64,000 nucleotides of DNA from NCBI GenBank assembly GCA_050011535.1, contig JBEKIX010000004.1, positions 21,248 through 85,247 of the forward strand. Direction: 5' to 3'. The notes under the pieces were generated by a model, which did no database searches, was not told the DNA's origin, and saw nothing but the letters and a program-made list of their open reading frames with translations. The stretch comes from JAFNAG01 sp050011535. Lineage in GTDB: Bacteria > Acidobacteriota > UBA6911. Of this stretch, positions 37,671-43,872 are shown one piece after another (position 1 is the stretch's first letter; each line of letters begins with the position of its first letter). Made by a program: the position numbers and the translations under genes.

Positions 37671-37829
37671 GCAGCCACGGATTCCACGGATTTATGAAGG
37701 CGCTACCAAAAGGCGATGTCTCTTGCCGCCTCCAGAATGCAGGCCAAGACGGCGACATCATTTGGTGCGCCTCGATACGCGCATATCACATGCATATGAA
37801 TTCGTGAAATCAGTGGAATCCGTGGCTGC
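37671..37829. repeat. 159-base imperfect palindrome with perfect 17-base ends
   Basis: The ends GCAGCCACGGATTCCAC (37671-37687) and GTGGAATCCGTGGCTGC (37813-37829) are perfect inverted repeats. Pairing resumes inside, for example AGGCGCTACCAAA near 37,700 against TTTGGTGCGCCT near 37,761. The element lies between the convergent ends of ruvC and the MEMO1-like gene. The end sequence resembles the arm of the palindrome at 48,857-48,958, so both may belong to one repeat family. Confidence 0.65.
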
Positions 37830-37847
37830 TTTGATGGGGCTAAACAG

Positions 37848-38651
37848 TCACAGAATGGCGATGCCGGCATAACCGACTACCCTCGTGTACTCGCCGCTAA
37901 TGTCCCCGGAGTTTGCGTAACGGATCAGCTGCCCGTTCGTGGCGCCCAGGTCGCGGCACGCGATCAGAAGAGCTACCGCGGGAGCGAAGCCACACATGGA
38001 GACATCCTTTTCTAAGATTGTCTCATAAAGACTGCGTGGATCCACTTTCAGGATGTTGTCAATCGCATATCCATCCTTGCGGGAGGCAACGTCGGCCGGC
38101 TCATAGTGGCTCATATCGGAGCTTACGATCAGAAGCACCGGCTCCGCTATCGACTGGACGACACGCGCCAGAGCATGTCCCAAAGCCTCGAGCGCAACAT
38201 AGTCGGCAGTGCCTACGCAAATGGCCGCAAAACTGGGCGAATCCGCCAACACCTGAAGAAAAGGAAGCTGAACTTCAATCGAGTGCTCGCGCACGTGCGC
38301 CGCTTTGTCCGTGACGAGCAGACTGCACTCCAGCGCGAGGAGCCGATTCAACTCATCATCGATGGCGACCAGTCCGAGAGGAGTGCGCCATTGGCCCTCG
38401 GGGTAGAGAGAGAGGGCCACGCCCTTGCCCGTGTGGTTGGGTCCCAGAATGATGAAGCGCTTCGGCAGCTTTACCGCGGCGTAGACGGCGCCGGCCACCG
38501 GACCCGAATACACGTAACCCGCGTGGGGCGCCACGACACCCATCGCATGGAGGGAGGGCTCAACCGAGCCAACGAAGGAAAGAACGCTCTTGCGCAGCCC
38601 TTCCGGGTGCGCCGAATAAAACTGACCTGCGACCGCCGCCTCTCTGATCAT
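37848..38651 (-). CDS. MEMO1-family protein (AmmeMemoRadiSam system protein B)
   Basis: 267 aa. The family is a non-haem-dioxygenase-like fold called MEMO1, in bacteria found with AMMECR1-domain and radical SAM proteins. Landmarks are REAAVAGQFYSAHPEGL at the N-terminus, VVAPHAGYVYSGPVAG, ILGPNHTG, EHSIEVQLPFLQ and SSDMSHYEP. Start ATG 38651 has GGAGG nine bases upstream. Its usual partner, an AMMECR1-domain protein, is encoded at 60,451-61,065, and the radical SAM partner is not in the window. The biochemical role of the bacterial set is not established. Confidence 0.9.
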   Translation of the reverse strand: MIREAAVAGQFYSAHPEGLRKSVLSFVGSVEPSLHAMGVVAPHAGYVYSGPVAGAVYAAVKLPKRFIILGPNHTGKGVALSLYPEGQWRTPLGLVAIDDELNRLLALECSLLVTDKAAHVREHSIEVQLPFLQVLADSPSFAAICVGTADYVALEALGHALARVVQSIAEPVLLIVSSDMSHYEPADVASRKDGYAIDNILKVDPRSLYETILEKDVSMCGFAPAVALLIACRDLGATNGQLIRYANSGDISGEYTRVVGYAGIAIL

Positions 38652-38811
38652 GACCAACCTCCACGCCAATTACGTGATCATCGATAAGATTGTTGTCTCG
38701 TCGGCTCGTTCCCTCGCGTACGATTTGAGCGCATTGCCTGTGGGCAGAGATTAATGTTGTGGCCTTTTAGAAGGGAGACACCACAGCGCACTCTCATAGA
38801 CATTGTTGCCT

Positions 38812-39021
38812 TTAGCGGCGGCGCGCAGCACCCTCCGCTGCGGCGGTTTGTTGGGCAGCCTTCTCTGCGAGCCGCTGGAGAAACGGATCAGTGTAGTGGT
38901 GCGATCGAACCCACTGGACCAACTCGTCGTATGTCAAGGTCGCGATCTCACCACTGAGCCTGTCACGAATCTGACGCATGCTCTGCACGCAATCAAAAGT
39001 CTTCGACATGGGGTTATGCAT
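38812..39021 (-). CDS. Small partner protein of the PIN module, copy 1 (orphaned)
   Basis: 69 aa, basic at the C-terminus (AEGAARRR), with a short MSKTFDCVQ start. It is about 88% identical to the copy at 40,204-40,413, with eight conservative changes and no stop or frameshift. Small proteins with an FDCV-type start are commonly encoded next to PIN-domain toxins of this kind, so an antitoxin role is inferred. Its own toxin gene upstream has lost its core, leaving it without an intact cognate toxin in cis. The start overlaps the stop of the toxin remnant by eight bases, the same overlap as in the intact copy. Translation could also begin at the Met of MSKTFD. Confidence 0.65.
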   Translation of the reverse strand: MHNPMSKTFDCVQSMRQIRDRLSGEIATLTYDELVQWVRSHHYTDPFLQRLAEKAAQQTAAAEGAARRR

Positions 39022-39151
39022 CGATTGGCACCTCCCGAGGAGTGCGAATCTCCAAAAGAGGGTGTCCTCTTTTACGGCGAGACGATTCGCGAAATTCCTC
39101 GTCTTCGCAGCCCCCCAAGGCCGAGGTGTCCGTGTAGATTCGCGGTTTCAT
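39014..39151 (-). pseudogene. PIN-domain toxin remnant with in-frame internal deletion
   Basis: This 45-codon frame joins the first 26 residues of the PIN protein (MKPRIYTDTSALGGC... to SSRR) directly to its last 19 (KRGHPLLEIRTPREVPIDA). Compared with the intact gene at 40,406-40,864, residues 27-133 (321 bases) are missing, exactly a multiple of three. The first catalytic Asp (position 8) remains, but the other acidic active-site residues (Glu47, Asp96 and Asp109 of the intact copy) are gone, so nuclease activity is lost. The frame, stop and overlap with the small partner gene are all preserved. It is too short to have been called by ordinary ORF filters. Confidence 0.85.
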
Positions 39152-39332
39152 GACACCATTCTACCAGAATTCAAGGTGACCCTGCCGATGCGATCTTCCA
39201 GCCCCTTCGCCTGCCCAACGTCGCGAATGAGCCGCGCGCTTCGGCGACATGATTACACGGGACAACCGGCGCGCCGGTTCCGAGAGCCTGCCCCGCGTTC
39301 ATGGCAGCGCTGTTCACCGATTTGTCGACTCC

Positions 39333-39587
39333 TCATCGCCGGGCTGTGGTGAGAAGAAGCCAGCCGAGGATTGATAGGAACGAGAGCCCGATCACGAGGA
39401 AAAGCACCGTCATTGTAATGTTCAAATGCTTGCTCCACGTCGGGCATGAACCAGGCAGTCGAGTACTCCAGGGCTTGCTGCCCCCTCCGATGATGTTGTG
39501 CCTGAATCCGTAGACCTTCAGAAGTCCGACTGTCGTGAAGAGGCCCCCAAGCAGGAGGAGGGGAAACCAATCGGCAAAAGCAATCAT
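39333..39587 (-). CDS. Small membrane protein, unknown function
   Basis: 84 aa with two hydrophobic segments (LLLLGGLFTTVGLL near residues 9-22 and MTVLFLVIGLSFLSILGWLLL near the C-terminus) joined by a loop containing GGGSKPW and CPTW. No known family is recognised with certainty. Start ATG 39587 is chosen, since the upstream extension adds only charged residues. The ribosome site is weak. A repeat shared with the upstream region of the HEPN gene lies 77 bases before it. Confidence 0.5.
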   Translation of the reverse strand: MIAFADWFPLLLLGGLFTTVGLLKVYGFRHNIIGGGSKPWSTRLPGSCPTWSKHLNITMTVLFLVIGLSFLSILGWLLLTTARR

Positions 39588-39663
39588 GACCACACCCGTC
39601 TTGAAGATTGATCGGCGCCACAACGAACTGACCGCTTCGTTGTTCCGGCATCGCGTTCCCAGT

Positions 39664-39790
39664 CATGTACTTAATGTCCGCCGAACCTGAAATATACAGG
39701 TCTCGGGAAAATGGATATGCCGTCGGACTTGGCGATACATGCCTGCAGCCGGCAATCCTTCTTTTGTTTTTGATAACATATTCCCAAATG
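39664..39790. repeat. Dispersed repeat with coding-like 3' end, copy 1
   Basis: Similar to 43,531-43,673. On the minus strand the right part reads as a 33-codon ungapped match to the other copy (RQVRRHIHFPET here against RQIRRHIPFHET there). It ends in TGA that overlaps an ATG as ATGA (39663-39666). An ATG-initiated frame of about 38 codons (MLSKTKEGLPAAGMYRQVRR...) covers it. No protein family is recognised. Confidence 0.5.
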
Positions 39791-39793
39791 GCG

Positions 39794-40096
39794 CTAGGGG
39801 TGAAGCGCGGCGGGCGCGTGAATGCGCTGCACGCTGATTTCCTTTTCGCGTTTGCGCGTCTGCACGATGTCGAAGGCGGATTGCATTCTCATCAGCGTGT
39901 CCATCTTCACGCCAAAAGCTTTCTCGATGCGTAGCGCCATGTTGCCCGACAGGTCGGCCTTGCCGTTAAGCAAACTGGACAGAGCGGGGCGGGAAACCTG
40001 AAGCACGGCTGCTGCTGCCGTGATCGACAGGCCAGATGGTTCAATGATCTCCGTCCGAATGAAATTGCCCGGATGGGGCGGGTTCTTCATAGACAT
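39794..40096 (-). CDS. higA: HigA-family antitoxin (XRE helix-turn-helix), solitary
   Basis: 100 aa from the ATG at 40096. It opens with the HigA/VapI signature NPPHPGNFIRTEIIEPSGLSI. A helix-turn-helix follows (ITAAAAVLQVSRPALSSLLNGKADLS, then ALRIEKAFGVKMDTLMRMQ). HigA is normally preceded by the higB toxin gene; here the 100 bases upstream hold only an inverted repeat and no toxin frame. It may act as a solitary repressor or be a relic of a lost module. It sits between the two copies of the PIN module on the same strand. Confidence 0.85.
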   Translation of the reverse strand: MSMKNPPHPGNFIRTEIIEPSGLSITAAAAVLQVSRPALSSLLNGKADLSGNMALRIEKAFGVKMDTLMRMQSAFDIVQTRKREKEISVQRIHAPAALHP

Positions 40097-40122
40097 GGCA
40101 AAAGCTCCTGTGCTGACGATTT

Positions 40123-40199
40123 GGGGGCTACGCAACTTCCGTATTCACAGCTCGGAGTGTTGGCATTCATGCCGCCAATTCGGGAGTTGCGCAGCCCCC
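40123..40199. repeat. 19-base inverted repeat upstream of higA
   Basis: GGGGGCTACGCAACTTCCG (40123-40141) and CGGGAGTTGCGCAGCCCCC (40181-40199) pair with two mismatches around 39 bases. Inside is a small perfect palindrome GGCATTCATGCC. It may be a HigA operator, a terminator of the PIN module, or a REP-like mobile palindrome. Confidence 0.55.
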
Positions 40200-40203
40200 G
40201 AAT

Positions 40204-40413
40204 TTAGCGGCGGCGCGCAGCGCCATCCTTTGCGGCGGATTGTTGGGCAGCCTTCTGTGCGAGCCGCTGGAGAAACGGATCAGCATAGTGGTGTGATCGA
40301 AGCCACTGGACCAACTCGTCGTATGTCATGGTCGCGATCTCCCCACTGAGCCTGTCACGAATCTGACGCATGCTTTGCACGCAATCAAAAGTTTTTGACA
40401 TGGGGCTATGCAT
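40204..40413 (-). CDS. Small partner protein of the PIN module, copy 2
   Basis: 69 aa, near-identical to copy 1 (MSKTFDCVQSMRQIRDRLSG start, KDGAARRR end). It is translationally coupled to the intact PIN gene, with its ATG (40411-40413) overlapping the toxin stop (40406-40408). The toxin-first order is opposite to most type II modules. A predicted helical segment (residues 15-45) precedes a basic tail, and no DNA-binding fold is obvious. The antitoxin role is inferred from this position and from small FDCV-type genes seen beside similar PIN genes. Confidence 0.65.
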   Translation of the reverse strand: MHSPMSKTFDCVQSMRQIRDRLSGEIATMTYDELVQWLRSHHYADPFLQRLAQKAAQQSAAKDGAARRR

Positions 40414-40864
40414 CGATCGGCACCTCCCGAGGAGTGCGGATCTCCAAAAGAGGGTATCCTCTCTTAAGGTTTACCGCGTTATACGCATGAATCCGTCTGA
40501 GGTTCACGATATGCTTGAAGTTCCAGCTGACAAGGACATCGACTCGGGCTACCGTGGCGAGGGCGATGTGCAGAGCATCCGCGCGCATGCTCTCGGCAAT
40601 AGCGCCGTCGTGTATGTAAGCAGCAGCCAGTTCTTCCGCTTCGGGGGAAATCGCGATGAGCTCGATGTGTGCGTCCGGCACGCGCGCCACTGCCTTGCTA
40701 ACTGCGTCGGGAGCGGCCTCCAGTTCCCTGAGTGCGAGATCGGACAGAACGAGGATAAGCTCGCCGGCAACAAATGCCTCAACCAAACGGCGAGATGATT
40801 CGCGAAATTCCTCGTCTTCGCAGCCCCCTAAGGCCGAAGTGTCCGTGTAGATTCTCGGTTTCAT
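40406..40864 (-). CDS. PIN-domain ribonuclease toxin (VapC-like)
   Basis: 152 aa. PIN-fold nuclease with Asp8 in IYTDTSALGG, Glu47 in LALRELEAAP, Asp96 in RADALHIALAT and Asp109 in VARVDVLVSWNFKHIVN as the likely metal-binding acids. The C-terminal NLRRIHAYNAVNLKRGYPLLEIRTPREV is characteristic of one PIN subgroup found with a small FDCV-type partner. Such proteins usually cut RNA and act as toxins or in stress response. Its stop overlaps the partner start by eight bases. It is complete, unlike the copy 1.4 kb away. Confidence 0.88.
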   Translation of the reverse strand: MKPRIYTDTSALGGCEDEEFRESSRRLVEAFVAGELILVLSDLALRELEAAPDAVSKAVARVPDAHIELIAISPEAEELAAAYIHDGAIAESMRADALHIALATVARVDVLVSWNFKHIVNLRRIHAYNAVNLKRGYPLLEIRTPREVPIDA

Positions 40865-40879
40865 GACACTATTCTACCA
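40865..40879 (-). promoter_or_regulatory. Extended -10 promoter of the PIN module, probably leaderless
   Basis: Reading leftward, TGGTAGAAT (extended -10, TAGAAT at 40871-40876) ends six bases before the PIN start codon, so transcription would start at or near the ATG. The same sequence and spacing occur in copy 1 (TAGAAT at 39158-39163). No -35 hexamer or Shine-Dalgarno site is evident. Confidence 0.4.
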
Positions 40880-40957
40880 GAATTCAGGGGGACCCTCCCG
40901 ATGCAATCCTCCAGTCCCTTCGCCTGCCCATCACGATCACACCGGCCTTGGACGGTG

Positions 40958-42835
40958 TCAGTTCGGAACGCCCGGAGCTTTTCCGGCGATGAGGGGAATC
41001 GCCGTCAGGATGCCCTGCTTCTCAACCAGCGCGACCGCGACAAAGGTCGCGCTGCTTTGTCCCCGAAGGACCAGAGAGCCTTTAAAATCTGTGCGGCCCA
41101 GAGTCTGCCATAAGTATTTTGCGATTTGTTGCCCTGGGAGGAGCGTCAAGGTGACGGTGTCATCGACGACCGTCCCATCCTGGCCCACCAATGCCAATTT
41201 GATGGCGATGGTTTGGCTGCTTGGGTTGGCAATGGCGTAAAGCGTCTGCTTGCTCTGACTGGTGTTATTGTCCACTGGAATTGTCGCGTACTGCAGCGAT
41301 TGCGATTGGAGAACGCCCACCATTGTCTGCATAACCCCGCCAACCACGTACTCATAGGTCGCTACTGCGGTCAGTGAGCCTCCCGCGCTATCCAATTGTC
41401 CCCATCCGGTCGTCACTGGACTGCTTGTAGTCAAGCCGGTAGCTGATAAGAAAATGGTTCCTCCAGAGGGAACTGTAAAAGAAAAGGAATACCCAGGCAA
41501 TGCGGGCTGTGTGGTCCCGGATGAATCGGTTAACGTGCCATTCACCAAGAAAGGATTTCCCTGCGGATCCGTCAAAGTCAGGCTTCCCGGTGCGGACGCT
41601 GACCTAGTGTTGGTGACGGTAAAGAGCGTGGAATAGCCACCTCCGACCGCCACCTGAGGAAAGAAAAATGAACAAGTGAAGTTCGCGGTGACCGATGCGT
41701 TTCCCGTGATGGTGAAGGTCGTGCTGGCCGCGGAATTGTTGGAGAAGCTGCCTCCGGTGCCCGACCAGCCGCTAAAGACGTAATTTGCCGCCGGTACGGC
41801 AGTCAACGAAATCCCTGTTCCTGAGGTGTAGCCACCCGTGCAGTTCGTACCCGTGTTGACCGTAACGCTTCCGCCCGCTGGTGGGCTGGTAGTCATCGAC
41901 AGCGTGTAGCATGACGGCACGTAGGCAAAAGTCACCTTGCGGATGCGTTGGTTGTCCTGGTCAGCGATGAACAGGCTGCCCGCCGCATCCACCGCTACGC
42001 CAGTCGGGTCAGCGAGCTTGGCGGAAGTCGCCGGGCCGCCGTCTCCGCTGTAACCCCAGTTTCCATTTCCCGCCACCGTCCTGATCACCCCATCGGTTGT
42101 CACCTTGCGGATGACATTATTGTTGGAGTCAGCGATGAACAGGTTGCCCGCCGTATCCACCACTACGCCGGATGGCCAATTGAGCTGGGCAGAAGTCGCC
42201 GGGCCGCCGTCGCCGCCGAAACCAAGGGTTCCATTTCCTACCACCGTGCTGATGACGCCAGTGGAGGCGGTCACCTTGCGGATGCAGTTGTTATAAGTGT
42301 CAGCGATGATCAGGTTGCCCGCCGCATCCACCGTTACGCGAGATGGGTTAGAAAGCTGGGCAGAAGTCGCCGGACCGCCGTCGCCACTGAAACCACTGGT
42401 TCCATTTCCCGCCACCGTGCTGATAGTTCCACCTGCAACCTTGCGGATGCGGCTGTTACCTGCGTCAGCGATGAACAGGTTGCCCGCCGCATCCACCGCT
42501 ACGCCTACTGGGTAACCCAGCTGGGCTGAAGTCGCCGATATGCCATCGCCATAGCCCTGAGTCCCTCCACCTGCCACCGTGCTGATGATTCCAGTTGACG
42601 CAGTTACCTTGCGGATGCGGTTGTGACCTGGGTCAGCGATGAACAGGTTGCCCGCCGCATCCACCACTACGCCGGATGGCCAACAGAGCGTGCCTGAAGT
42701 CGCCAAGCCGCCGTCGCCGAAAACCGTGCCTCCATTTCCAGCTACCGTGCTGATGATCCCGGACTGAGCAAAGCCAATCGAGCTCAGTTGCGCGAAAAAC
42801 AGGAAAGCCAAACCCATTCGAGTTAATGACCTCAT
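40958..42835 (-). CDS. Secreted NHL-repeat beta-propeller protein with InlB-like repeat domain
   Basis: 625 aa from ATG 42835, which has GGAGG nine bases upstream. A signal peptide (LAFLFFAQLSSIGFAQ) comes first. Five NHL-type repeats of about 55 residues follow, each with GDG(G)xATSAxL, P.GV.VDAAGNLFIAD and IRKV, so the DNA at about 41,940-42,770 is a degenerate 165-base tandem repeat. Then comes a domain like the bacterial InlB B-repeat (SPPAGGSVTV...YVFSGWSGTGGSFSN...). A C-terminal beta-rich domain follows, of a type seen at the end of many acidobacterial secreted proteins. The open frame extends upstream of the signal but without a ribosome site. It probably acts outside the cell; the ligand is unknown. 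Confidence 0.85.
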   Translation of the reverse strand: MRSLTRMGLAFLFFAQLSSIGFAQSGIISTVAGNGGTVFGDGGLATSGTLCWPSGVVVDAAGNLFIADPGHNRIRKVTASTGIISTVAGGGTQGYGDGISATSAQLGYPVGVAVDAAGNLFIADAGNSRIRKVAGGTISTVAGNGTSGFSGDGGPATSAQLSNPSRVTVDAAGNLIIADTYNNCIRKVTASTGVISTVVGNGTLGFGGDGGPATSAQLNWPSGVVVDTAGNLFIADSNNNVIRKVTTDGVIRTVAGNGNWGYSGDGGPATSAKLADPTGVAVDAAGSLFIADQDNQRIRKVTFAYVPSCYTLSMTTSPPAGGSVTVNTGTNCTGGYTSGTGISLTAVPAANYVFSGWSGTGGSFSNNSAASTTFTITGNASVTANFTCSFFFPQVAVGGGYSTLFTVTNTRSASAPGSLTLTDPQGNPFLVNGTLTDSSGTTQPALPGYSFSFTVPSGGTIFLSATGLTTSSPVTTGWGQLDSAGGSLTAVATYEYVVGGVMQTMVGVLQSQSLQYATIPVDNNTSQSKQTLYAIANPSSQTIAIKLALVGQDGTVVDDTVTLTLLPGQQIAKYLWQTLGRTDFKGSLVLRGQSSATFVAVALVEKQGILTAIPLIAGKAPGVPN

Positions 42836-42994
42836 GGATAATGTCCTCCAAGGAAGCTCCTCAAAGGTCCCGGAACGCCCCGATCCTAGATTCTTGGGAA
42901 ACGATAGTCTGCAGATCTTAGCGCAGCTGAATAGGCGCAGATGTGAAATTCCATTCCCCAGGAATCGCGGGGATTTAACCATTTAAGATATCTA

Positions 42995-43534
42995 TTAGAC
43001 GGCGCGGACCTCCACCGACATGGCGTTGATCTCGTCGATCAAACTGGAAAACATTTGGCCCGTTACCTTCAGTTCTTGGTCCTGATGAAGCTGCCACGAA
43101 AGCACCTTGATTCTCGTGCAGTTTTTACCAACTACAGATTTGCTATGAACGATCCAGTTTCGAACAATGCGCAGATCTCCCATGAGATCGGATGTCACCC
43201 TTTTCGCCTCCACTCCAACTTCCTTTGCGATCTTGCGGCGATATAGTCCCTCCCATTCTGAAAAGATGGCCACGATGATCGACTTGTCGATGGTGTCTGA
43301 GAACTCGCCGTCTCTAGCAGACGACGCCACTGCGACCCTGAGCTTTATTCTTGAATGGGTTTTCCCTTGGTCGGGGTGGCCGGTGCCAATAAAGAGGCTT
43401 GGATCCTGGCCCTCCACGAGGCGAGACCTTAGTTTGTCCGCCACGTTTTGAAGGCCCATCGTTGCAAACGTGAAGCATGTAAAATATTGGTGGCAGCGCT
43501 CCTGGAACCGTGACAGCTCTTCACTCTTATTCAT
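42995..43534 (-). CDS. Candidate HEPN-domain protein
   Basis: 179 aa, mostly helical, with no recognised full-length family. Residues 125-130 read RNWIVH, which fits the HEPN ribonuclease motif R-(N/polar)-x3-H at the start of a helix, and it lies in a hydrophobic context (DLRIVRNWIVHSKSVV). An earlier segment (VAIFSEWEGLYRRKIAKEVG) could be the first long HEPN helix. HEPN nucleases occur in toxin-antitoxin and antiviral systems. The start overlaps, as ATGA, the end of a short upstream frame that is also found near 39.7 kb. A plain regulatory or housekeeping role is not excluded. Confidence 0.55.
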   Translation of the reverse strand: MNKSEELSRFQERCHQYFTCFTFATMGLQNVADKLRSRLVEGQDPSLFIGTGHPDQGKTHSRIKLRVAVASSARDGEFSDTIDKSIIVAIFSEWEGLYRRKIAKEVGVEAKRVTSDLMGDLRIVRNWIVHSKSVVGKNCTRIKVLSWQLHQDQELKVTGQMFSSLIDEINAMSVEVRAV

Positions 43535-43673
43535 GCGTTCGTGTGATGTCTAACTTGAGTTATAGTGGTCTCGTGAAAAGGAATATGCCGCCGGATTTGG
43601 CGGAATATCTCCGCAGCCAGCAATGCTTCTTCAGCAAATCCTGATGATATAAAACATCTTAACACAAATGGGC
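43531..43673. repeat. Dispersed repeat with coding-like 3' end, copy 2
   Basis: Partner of the element at 39,664-39,790. On the minus strand it encodes ...EALLAAEIFRQIRRHIPF... and ends in TGA overlapping the HEPN start codon. A hairpin GCCGCC-GGATTT-GGCGG lies within it (about 43586-43603). An open frame covers 43,531-43,797, but its upstream part looks non-coding. Whether it is a gene end or a mobile palindrome is open. Confidence 0.5.
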
Positions 43674-43703
43674 ACTCGCCGCGTATCCAGATAAGAGGGA
43701 CAG

Positions 43704-43786
43704 GGTCAGGTCTGGATAATTTACTTTTTGTTTGGATGCGCCAGTGCAGAAGAGTTCGAAAATGAGTGAATTCTCCAGACTTGACC
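43704..43786. repeat. 13-base inverted repeat, REP-like
   Basis: GGTCAGGTCTGGA (43704-43716) and TCCAGACTTGACC (43774-43786) pair with one mismatch. The GGGTCAGGTCT motif is typical of palindromes near REP-associated (Y1-type) transposases, though no transposase gene is present. It lies downstream of the HDAC-like gene and upstream of the HEPN unit. The rest of 43,674-43,872 shows nothing recognisable. Confidence 0.4.
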
Positions 43787-43872
43787 GCTTTCCCCACTAC
43801 TTCAAACCCGGTTCGTCTCGCCGGAAGAGTGCAGGGCTTGAAAAATCGGCGTTTGGACTCCGCGCTGCGCGA

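Larger units (their letters stand above)
38812..39220. repeat. Duplicated PIN module, copy 1 (deleted form)
   Basis: Nucleotide similarity to 40,204-40,931 begins at the end of the small partner gene, runs through both genes and continues about 70 bases upstream of the PIN start (TTCTACCAGAATTCA and following). The 321-base PIN core is the only large gap. The flanks on each side are unrelated. The two copies are in direct orientation, about 1 kb apart. Confidence 0.85.
40204..40931. repeat. Duplicated PIN module, copy 2 (intact form)
   Basis: Direct-repeat partner of 38,812-39,220. It contains the full PIN gene, the small partner gene and the shared promoter region. Similarity fades after about 40,931, just upstream of the NHL-repeat gene's end. 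Confidence 0.85.

Noticed and set aside
37671..37829. Integron attC site or group II intron end
   Set aside because: No RYYYAAC/GTTRRRY core sites, no integrase or reverse transcriptase nearby.
39253..39666. 137-codon frame starting at the ATGA overlap of the 39.7-kb repeat
   Set aside because: It overlaps the better-supported small membrane protein in another frame and shows no similarity to the HEPN protein that follows the other repeat copy.
41940..42770. 165-base tandem repeat suggesting a satellite or CRISPR-like array
   Set aside because: It is the coding repeat of NHL units in frame within one secreted protein.
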